This document shows positions 57,798 through 64,000 of a DNA stretch of 64,000 bases, piece by piece. Location: NCBI GenBank assembly GCA_948474755.1, contig CAOLHI010002152.1, forward strand, positions 124,001-188,000, written 5' to 3'. Position numbers and translations under genes: made by a program. Each line of letters starts with the position of its first letter. The first letter of the stretch is position 1. This DNA is from Ctenosaura bakeri (taxonomy: Eukaryota; Chordata; Lepidosauria; Squamata; Iguanidae). The notes beneath the pieces were generated by a model. It ran no database searches. It saw nothing but the letters and a program-made list of their open reading frames with translations, and was not told the origin of the DNA.

Positions 57798-60075
57798 GGC
57801 TTATATATGTGGTTTTTAAATTTTTTTTTCTTTCCCTTCTTTTTTTGTGTACATTTTCTCCATTTATATGCACCTTTTTTCTATGTGCACATTTTGAATA
57901 GTGCATATTTTTCATTTTAGAAATGTACTCCTGATCTTGTGTGCATTCTCCGCCTCTGAAACACACCACAACCTTCAGAAATATATGGTCTTTCAAGACA
58001 TATTTCTTTCCAATGCTAGTCTAAGGAGCTGTGAACAAGATGGTTATATCCTTACAGACATCTAAATCCAACAGATTTCTTCTCTGTCTCTAGCCGTTAC
58101 CATACATTTAAGTGAACATGAGATGAGCTTTAACCACCTGCAATCAACTTCATGTTCTTCCCAGAGAGAGGCAGTCTAGTTAGGGACAGGGAATGCAGTC
58201 AAACAACTTTTTGGTTTATCTCTCATCCAGGTTCAGCTGCAAAGTTATTCTAGTTTGGTTCCAGGTGAGGCCAATAAACATTTAAGGCTAAATTAACTTT
58301 TAAATCTACCTAAAGTTAACCCCTTCAAACCAATGGCTCTTAAGTTACGTACGACATTCATTTCAATGGATCTGTTAATATAGCACTAAAGGTGTGTTTA
58401 TTCCAAGGATGGGAATTATTCAGCCTTCCAGATGCTGTAAAACTGCAAATCCTGTCATTCTTCACTATTTGCTATGTAGGTGAGGACTGTTGGGAATTCT
58501 AGTTTAACAACATCTGGAGTGCTGCACCCCCCCCCCATTAGCTCATAGGGAATTGGTTTGGTGGCACAATCAATCAGTTCAATTTCAGTTCACTGGAGAA
58601 AATGTAAATATCAGGCACATTATTCATTAGGACGGCCTGGCTGATGGGATGGAATCCCAAACTGAATGAGGTTGATCTTGACTGACTGAGCTCAGGCTAG
58701 TATAAACTGGGCCAAGTCATTCAAATTGCTTCAGACCAATTTGATGATCAGGACGGTAACACAAAGCCCGACAGCATGTTTCCAAAATGTTGTAAAATAG
58801 AACCATAAGTCTAAAGTGCTAAGATGGGAAGAGGAAGACAAGGGGGAGGGGAGCAGAACTTTGCTTGTTGGCACTTTTAGTTTCCAATAGCAAGCAAAAA
58901 TGCTCAGTAACACTTTCCAGTGACGTTTTGGAAGATGCACGGTGCCCTTCTGCTACTTCTCAGTCATCAGGAGGAAGTTTTGTAAAGAGCTTTAAGGCTT
59001 GTTGGAACTTGATAGGTAGCTTTCCATTTACTGTAACTCATGCTTCTCCTTGCTTCTTTGTCCCAGAATGAACTTTCTGTCTTCTATATTTGTTATTTAT
59101 TTCAGTGAGACTCTCATCTGGTGTCAATTATTTTACTGAGCAGTAGCATTTCCTTTATTCCCATGGCCTTAATTTTTTAAAGATAAGGTATGCGTTTGAT
59201 TTTAGTCCATGTTGTTTCATTTGTTTATTCCTTTCTCTTTTGTATCTGTACAGTGTGTCTGTGTATGTGTATGTTAATCACACACACAAAATATGTTGTA
59301 GTGCACAAGCATCACAGATATAGCAGAGACACTACAGAAATACAGAGAAGCAACATCCTTTAGGAAACTTTGAACACCTCAAAGCGAACTTTGTCTCCAG
59401 TTTGACTGGGCTGATCTCCTCTGACGGGGCTAAATTTGAGACACTTTTGCTAAATTTCAGATTTCTTTTAAAACAAACAAAAAGATTGTAGTCATTTTAA
59501 AGCAGAATTTAAAGATGGCTGTCACAAAACAAAAAGGACCTATTTGTCTGATACTATGCAGGACTGATTCTTTCTAAGGGAACTACCCTATCTTCAAATT
59601 TCATGCACTTACGGTACATGAAAAAACAAAAAAGTTAGCTGTTTTTGTCTTCCCAGGAGACTCATTGGACAGCACAAAAATTTGGATTTCTACAGTTTGA
59701 TTTTGATTGAGATTCAGGTCTGAACTGGGTCTGAACAGATCCAAATCAGTCCAAACTGAATCTGAACCAGTGAATTGGACACCAAAGCCAGTTGGGAAGC
59801 TTATACATGGCATTATCATTTACAGTGATTATCTGCCACAGCTGGGTGGCAGAACTGAATTGGTTTACAAATGCCATAGTTGAGAGCCAGCAAGCACTAT
59901 GAAGCATGCATGAAACAAAACTCTAGTAGCCTGATTTTTGCAAAATCAGAAACTTACATAATTTTCAAAGCAGGAACTCAACTGATCCTAAAGAAGAAGG
60001 AAAACAGCACTGCAGATTTAGTAAATTAATCTGCACTGTCTAGCAGGGTTGTCTTTCCCGTTTTCCATTTTCTAG
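57798..60075. other. mostly unrecognised stretch
   Basis: One hAT-type MITE (58408-58545) is present. T-rich coding-like frames near 57590-57901 are composition effects. No splice-flanked exon seen. Confidence 0.4.
58408..58545. mobile_element. hAT-type MITE
   Basis: TTATTCAGCCTTCCAGATGCTG and AACAACATCTGGAGTGCTGCACC are inverted arms around an AACTGCAAATCCTGTCATTC core. Confidence 0.6.
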
Positions 60076-60250
60076 TTGGCACAATGCATACCTGTAGCAA
60101 CAGTATCCAGAAGGCCAACTGTGCTATTCTGTTTCAATACAATTGATCTTCTGTAAGGTTTGTCTCCTTCCCTATCAAGAATTCTATTCACACTCACAGG
60201 AAGCCCCCATCTTTTGATGCCCTGTTCTCTGATGACTTGCTCGTTTGATA
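60076..60250 (-). pseudogene. coding-like block, uncertain
   Basis: On the minus strand a single frame stays open for about 58 codons with protein-like composition (VIREQGIKRWGLPVSVNRIL, then DREGDKPYRRS, KQNSTVGLLDTVATG). It is followed by a possible donor GTATGC at about 60090. The nearest upstream AG is preceded by a weak pyrimidine tract, and an in-frame TAA lies just before it. If spliced at that donor it would end in phase 1, which does not join directly to candidate exon B. It could be an exon, a processed pseudogene piece or a transposon remnant. I do not recognise it. Confidence 0.25.
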
Positions 60251-60667
60251 CTTCCAAATTAAGAACAAGTTCAATTTATTCTGCGGAGGTTCCACTGTTT
60301 CATCAGTTCTTCTTGCCTACAGAGGCTTGCTTGGAACTGCTTGCCCATTCACACTGATTGCAAGGCAAGCTGGGGTGGCGGGGAAAGGTGCTTAAGCTGG
60401 CTGAGAGACTTTGCAAATGGTGTATGGAGTTGGTCTCAAGTCAGCCCCTGAAAGTCCTTCATGCTCCCTACAGCGCAGTACTTGGATTCTGCTTTTCAAC
60501 CAATTCTGTTTTCTGACAGTTCTCCAGTTCCTAACCTGTCAGATAAGTGGGAGAAGCTGGTATTTGTATTTGTCATCTTGCTATGTTTTGTTTTCCAGCC
60601 CCAACTTGGGACTCACAAATGAACCTGTCTTATAACATGCTCCTATTATATTTACATTGCCCCCAAC

Positions 60668-61010
60668 TGTGATGGTTTGGTGGGAAAATCCTGATTAACC
60701 CTACGTTTGCAGCTGCTTTTAAAATGTCCCTATTTTTTCCTTCGATTTCCTCCCTTTGTCTTCAGCTTACTTCAATTGCTGAAAATTGTTGAAAATGTCA
60801 AAGTACTTTGCACCCCATTAACTCAGCTGGAGGAAGAGGAGAGGAAGTGGTGGAGTCTGGCCCTTCCCAGTAGGCTCAGGCAAAAGCAAACTGCTCAGCC
60901 TCTCCTAGCTTGCGTGCTCTTTTTCAGTAATAACTTTTTTCATCTTCCCCTACTCTGACATTGCTTGGCCACATATGTCCTGGCTTTCATCTGCGAAATG
61001 TTGGGAGGGT
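60668..61010 (+). repeat. dispersed repeat of the 'AAATGTTGG' type, copy 3
   Basis: Best preserved of the three copies. Ends TTTCATCTGCGAAATGTTGGGAGGGTA, which may be one terminus. The start near GATGGTTTGGTGGGAAAATCC does not form a clear inverted partner. Confidence 0.65.
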
Positions 61011-61289
61011 ATCTATTTACATGTTAAGAACTCATTCTACTTGTTTGTAAAGATTATTTGCTAAGAATCAAAGGCATCCTATGGCATTCAGGGCTGCCCT
61101 TTTTATTAGGTGACAGACTGCTTCAGGTAGCAAATTTTGAATTTTATGGAAGGGCAGGAAATTGTTACTTTAATTCATTTTTTGTTATTGCATTATGACT
61201 GTCATGGACTGGGAGAGGAACTTGTGGGACTTCCTGCTTCCACTGTCAAGATAACAAACAAGACTTTGGTTATTCTGCATTTTTTCTAG

Positions 61290-61320
<31 letters not shown>

Positions 61321-61744
61321 AATTATGTTTCAACTCAGGAAACAAGATGTCTTTGGTCCTCTTGGTTGTATCACTGCTCATGGATGCTGTAAATTCATCC
61401 CTTCCATGCTGAAATGTGTATACTGATCTCCTGTCACAATGAGAAAGGAGGCGTCTAGTCCAATCCTGTATTCAAAGCTTAAGAAAGTTCTTGCTTTTTG
61501 GATTACAACACCCAAAATCCAAACATGAAGTGGGGTATTCTGGGAGTAGTAGTCCAAGAAAGGAGCTTTTCCAAACTTTGCCTCATAGCTGTAGCTACCT
61601 TGATTAGTCCTTGAAGATGGCAGAGTATAGGAGCATGTTCAAACTGCAAATTTATAAATTCTCCCAGATACTGACTTTGTGTTAAGTGCTCGTTCTTGTT
61701 TTAGCAATCCAGCTCCCTGGGACCAAGTTGGTTCCCCACCTGGG
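61011..61744. other. unrecognised, with microsatellite and hAT remnant
   Basis: A GT/AT-interrupted (GT)n lies at about 61290-61321, a repeat end near 61090-61140 (GGGCTGCCCTTTTTATTAGGTGACAG), and a hAT-type remnant at 61478-61582 (TTTTTGGATTACAACACCC against GGGAGTAGTAGTCCAAG). Confidence 0.4.
61478..61582. mobile_element. hAT-type MITE, eroded
   Basis: Inverted arms AAGTTCTTGCTTTTTGGATTAC and GTAGTCCAAGAAAGGAGCTTTTCC. Confidence 0.5.
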
Positions 61745-61875
61745 TTCTAAACCAGCGGTTCTCAACCTGTGGGTCACGACCCCTTTGGGGGGGTCGAACG
61801 ATTCTTTCACAGGGGTCGCCTAAGACCATCGGAAAATACATATTTCCGATGGTCTTAGGCTCCGTTCCCTCCTCG

Positions 61876-61920
61876 GTGGTGGTGCATAAGCATGAGCCAC
61901 GCGCTTGCATCCTCCCGCCA
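61876..61920 (+). repeat. 46-bp SPIN-internal unit, copy 1
   Basis: GTGGTGGTGCATAAGCATGAG at its left end, then CCTCCCGCC at its right. Same orientation as copies 3 and 4. Confidence 0.85.
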
Positions 61921-61922
61921 AA

Positions 61923-61969
61923 GGGGGCAGGAGGATGCGAGCATGTGGCTCGCGCTTGCGCACCACCAC
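61923..61969 (-). repeat. 46-bp SPIN-internal unit, copy 2 (inverted)
   Basis: The reverse complement of the unit, directly abutting copy 1, so the pair can fold into a hairpin. A GGCC MITE starts six bases after its end. Confidence 0.85.
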
Positions 61970-61974
61970 TCCTG

Positions 61975-62394
61975 GGCCTTTTCCGCACGTTACCTTATCG
62001 CGGAGGTGGGGGGTTCCGTTCGTGCAAGCAAGTTCTTGTGTGGGGCACTCTCTTTGCTGCTCCTTCATCCTGCAGCTGGCTTCCTGGTTGCGCGATCACC
62101 CCTTCCTTCCTTCCACAGTGCAGCCTGGGAGCTGTAGGCTGCGCTGGGGGAGGAAGTGTGACCGGCGTGCCTGGGATGATGTACTGCAGGGCAGGTAAGT
62201 GCGCACGGACCACGGAAGCATTGCGTGACTACGCAGCATTTTCGGCTTAGAGCCGAAAATAAAAAAATCCATGCACGGCACACTTTAGGCTTGTAAGCGT
62301 TGCGTAAATGGGAATGCATCATACGGACCGCCGCTCCCATTTATGCTACACTTAAGGGGCCCTCTCGCAAAAGAAACTGCGAGCGAAAAGGGCC
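61975..62394 (-). mobile_element. GGCC MITE, type A, nested in SPIN
   Basis: Begins GGCCTTTTCCGCACGTTACC and ends GCGAAAAGGGCC, with perfect CTG duplications (61972-61974 and 62395-62397). The pre-insertion sequence is confirmed within the window: the complement of 62513-62532 reads across the junction (CACTCCTGCTGTGG). The interior matches 15265-15685 in reverse (GGCTTAGAGCCGAAAAT, CAGGTAAGTGCGC). Its long frames are composition effects. Confidence 0.9.
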
Positions 62395-62435
62395 CTGCTG
62401 TGGCGATGCTGCTGAGCCTCCCCCATCTTCCCTGG

Positions 62436-62482
62436 GTGGTGGTGCGCAAGCGCGAGCCACACGCTCGCGTCCTCCTGCCCCC
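62436..62482 (+). repeat. 46-bp SPIN-internal unit, copy 3
   Basis: GTGGTGGTGCGCAAGCGCGAG to CTCCTGCCCCC, direct orientation. Only a few bases differ from copy 4. Confidence 0.85.
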
Positions 62483-62524
62483 TTTGGCTGGAGCGCGTGC
62501 GGCCAGAGGTTCGCCACAGCAGGA

Positions 62525-62571
62525 GTGGTGGTGCACAAGTGCGAGCCACATGCTCGCATCCTCCTGCCCCC
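62525..62571 (+). repeat. 46-bp SPIN-internal unit, copy 4
   Basis: GTGGTGGTGCACAAGTGCGAG to CTCCTGCCCCC, direct orientation. Its left flank, CGCCACAGCAGGA, is the complement of the pre-insertion flank of copy 2. Confidence 0.85.
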
Positions 62572-63106
62572 TGTTCAGAAGGGACTGAAATCGCTCCCCT
62601 TCTCCGCTACCAGGAGAACCTCCCATCTGACGGGCCGGCTTGGGGGGGCAGCAGCAGCACGGGGGGCAGGCCCCCTCCTCGCCATGGCCCCTGCCCCACT
62701 TGCCATGGAGGGGGGCGCTGCGGAAGGGCTGGGGGGCCACAAGGTGGTGCTTTTCCAGGGGGGCAAGCTGCGCCCGGTGCAAAAGACAAAGGCACTGGGA
62801 TTCCTCTCCCCCAGGCCAGGGTCAACACTCTGGAAACTTTTCCCACACTGCCCCCCCTAGCGGAAACGAGAGCGGAGCAGAAGCAGAGTCTGCGGGGGAT
62901 TTTCTGAGTTTTTTCCCGGGGGAGACGCGCGGCTCCTCTTTCTCTCCCTGCCCCCCCCCCGTTCCTAGCCAGTGAGGCAGCCTTTGCCAGGGGTGGCGGC
63001 ATTGTAAATAATAAATAAATAATTTTATGGTTGGGGATCACCACAACATGAGGAACTGTATTAAAGGGTCACGGCATTAGGAAGGTTGAGAACCACTGTT
63101 CTAGAC

Positions 63107-63627
63107 TGATAAGAAATTCAAAACCACCCAGTGCTTCTCTTGTTTGGACTAAAAACATACCAGATTCATCCTCCCAAGTGGCATGGGAATCACCAGCTTC
63201 TTGCTAAGGAAGCCAACCTTTCAAATCATGTAGGCAGAGCCTCCATAGAATTGCCTTTCAGAGAATCTTTCTTCATATGCAGAAGAAATGGCAACTCTGG
63301 GTCTATTCTCTATTGTCCTTCTGATTGAAGTGCTCTTCACCAGAAACATTGGAAGTGAACTCAAGATTATACCAGCTGACTTATACATTTAAGGGAAGGC
63401 AAATATGCTCAAGAACACATAGACTTCAAAGCCATGGCACTAGACAGGACTACTTGTTCTTCAATTCAGATTAATATTTTGTTATTGTTAACATTGACAA
63501 GATGCTATAGTCCACCAAATTGTGCGGGAAGTGTGATCGCTGCTATTGAAACAAGTTATATATTTTCTAAAAAAGAGAAGTAATTCTATTTCTACATTCT
63601 GTAAAGGACGTTATTGAAATTACTTAC
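63107..63627. other. no recognised feature
   Basis: Unassigned stretch between the SPIN element and candidate exon A. A minus-strand segment near 63140-63300 looks mildly coding-like but is broken by stops. Confidence 0.35.
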
Positions 63628-63690
63628 CAAAAACCGAGCACCATCTATCTGCAATTTCCCCACTGTCCTGGCGCAGTCATGCATCCCACA
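63628..63690 (-). CDS. candidate internal exon A (63 nt, unknown gene)
   Basis: On the minus strand the tract CTCCTTTCTCTTTTCTTCCTGTCAG ends in AG at 63692-63691, the 63-nt exon follows, and the donor GTAAGTA lies at 63627-63621. Only one frame is open (the other two have stops). It starts and ends in phase 0 and encodes 21 residues beginning CGMHDCART and ending KLQIDGARFL. The acceptor is unusually strong. I do not recognise the protein. The same-strand block at 10669-10715 starts in phase 0, so a single gene with a large intron is plausible. The signals are seen in the sequence. Transcription and linkage are inference. Confidence 0.55.
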
Positions 63691-63756
63691 CTGACAGGAA
63701 GAAAAGAGAAAGGAGATGCTAAATTTGGTAATGTTTAGGTTAGAACAACTTTTGGT

Positions 63757-63862
63757 TCTCCAGATGTTGCTCAGGTGAAATTCCCACAACACTAGCTAGC
63801 AGGATCAGTAGTCAGGGACGATGGGAGATGCAGTTCAACAACATCTGGATAGCCACATTGGT
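63757..63862. mobile_element. hAT-type MITE
   Basis: GTTCTCCAGATGTTGCTCAGG and CAACAACATCTGGATAGCCAC are inverted arms around a GATGGGAGATGCAGTTC core. It lies upstream of candidate exon A on the minus strand. Confidence 0.65.
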
Positions 63863-64000
63863 TCATCTTGCTTCTGATATATAGCTTTCAGACTAATGTC
63901 ACACTCTAATGAACTTCTCATGATTTCTGATTTCAGAAAGTAAGCCCTGATATCTAAACGGAACATACTCATTAGTAACTGTGCATAAGAGTGAAGTGTT
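63863..64000. other. no recognised feature
   Basis: End of window, unassigned. Confidence 0.4.

Larger units (their letters stand above)
61753..63098 (+). mobile_element. composite SPIN (hAT) element with GC-rich cargo
   Basis: The left end CAGCGGTTCTCAACCTGTGG, then GTCACGACCCC, the SPIN-type hairpin TAAGACCATCGG...CCGATGGTCTTA (61821-61859), and the right end AGGAACTGTATTAAAGGGTC through GAAGGTTGAGAACCACTG all match the SPIN family of hAT transposons. An 8-bp duplication, TTCTAAAC/TTCTAGAC (61745-61752 and 63099-63106), confirms both ends. The usual short interior is replaced by about 1.1 kb: four copies of a 46-bp unit, a nested MITE (61975-62394) and a GC-rich block (62573-62970). No transposase is present, so it is non-autonomous. 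The GC-rich interior keeps long frames open on both strands. The cargo could be captured host DNA. Confidence 0.85.

Noticed and set aside
62300..62860. 186-codon (plus) and 165-codon (minus) overlapping frames
   Set aside because: Both lie in the GC-rich interior of the SPIN element, where stop codons are rare in every frame. Neither shows a motif. Kept only as part of the cargo finding.

Overview
The window is vertebrate nuclear DNA, most likely from a squamate reptile (lizard-like). It is AT-rich and shows no prokaryotic gene organisation. Its repeats are the ones expected in a lizard: CR1 LINEs, a tRNA-derived SINE and a 5S rRNA-derived SINE that share a LINE-type tail ending ACAACAACAA, abundant GGCC-ended foldback MITEs, hAT and Tigger-type MITEs, and a SPIN element, a hAT family known to have moved horizontally among tetrapods. 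I inferred the taxon from repeat content and it has not been tested. I see no complete gene: the longest open frames (under 190 codons) all lie in GC-rich MITEs, LINE remnants or unsupported sequence.

The best signs of a host gene are two short blocks on the minus strand, 63628-63690 and 10669-10715. Each has a pyrimidine-rich AG acceptor and a GTAAGT donor. Each is open in one frame only, and the phases are compatible. If both are real, most of the window is one intron of about 53 kb, or several introns, of a gene transcribed right to left. I do not recognise the protein.

Layout. 1-6200: a dispersed repeat, two Tigger-like MITEs and sparse unique sequence. 6225-9447: a decayed CR1 with ORF1, endonuclease and reverse transcriptase remnants, interrupted by a foldback MITE. 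9.5-18.3 kb: candidate exon B, a 464-bp GGCC MITE and a second CR1 (minus) that carries another GGCC MITE. 18.3-24 kb: a SINE nested in a SINE, an LTR-like stretch, a foldback MITE, a GC-rich GGCC MITE and a 760-bp DNA element with a repeated AAGTC-type motif. 24-31 kb: mostly unrecognised sequence, plus an internally deleted CR1. 31-36 kb: a 250-bp tandem duplication, a coding-like remnant and a solo LTR with a 4-bp target duplication. 36-46.2 kb: a dense patchwork of SINEs, LINE 3' ends, hAT MITEs, a 27-bp perfect hairpin and a GGCC MITE. 46-53 kb: a reversed copy of the 760-bp DNA element, split by a second solo LTR of the same family. 53.6-57.2 kb: a CR1 (minus) and two foldback MITEs. 57-64 kb: Tigger-like and other dispersed repeats, a composite SPIN element (61753-63098) carrying a GGCC MITE and a GC-rich cargo, and candidate exon A.

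The repeats form a readable chronology. CR1 copies, a SPIN element and older SINEs have been cut by GGCC MITEs, younger SINEs or LTRs, and several insertions keep exact target duplications. No operon-like or defence-type system is visible. The most unusual object is the composite SPIN element.
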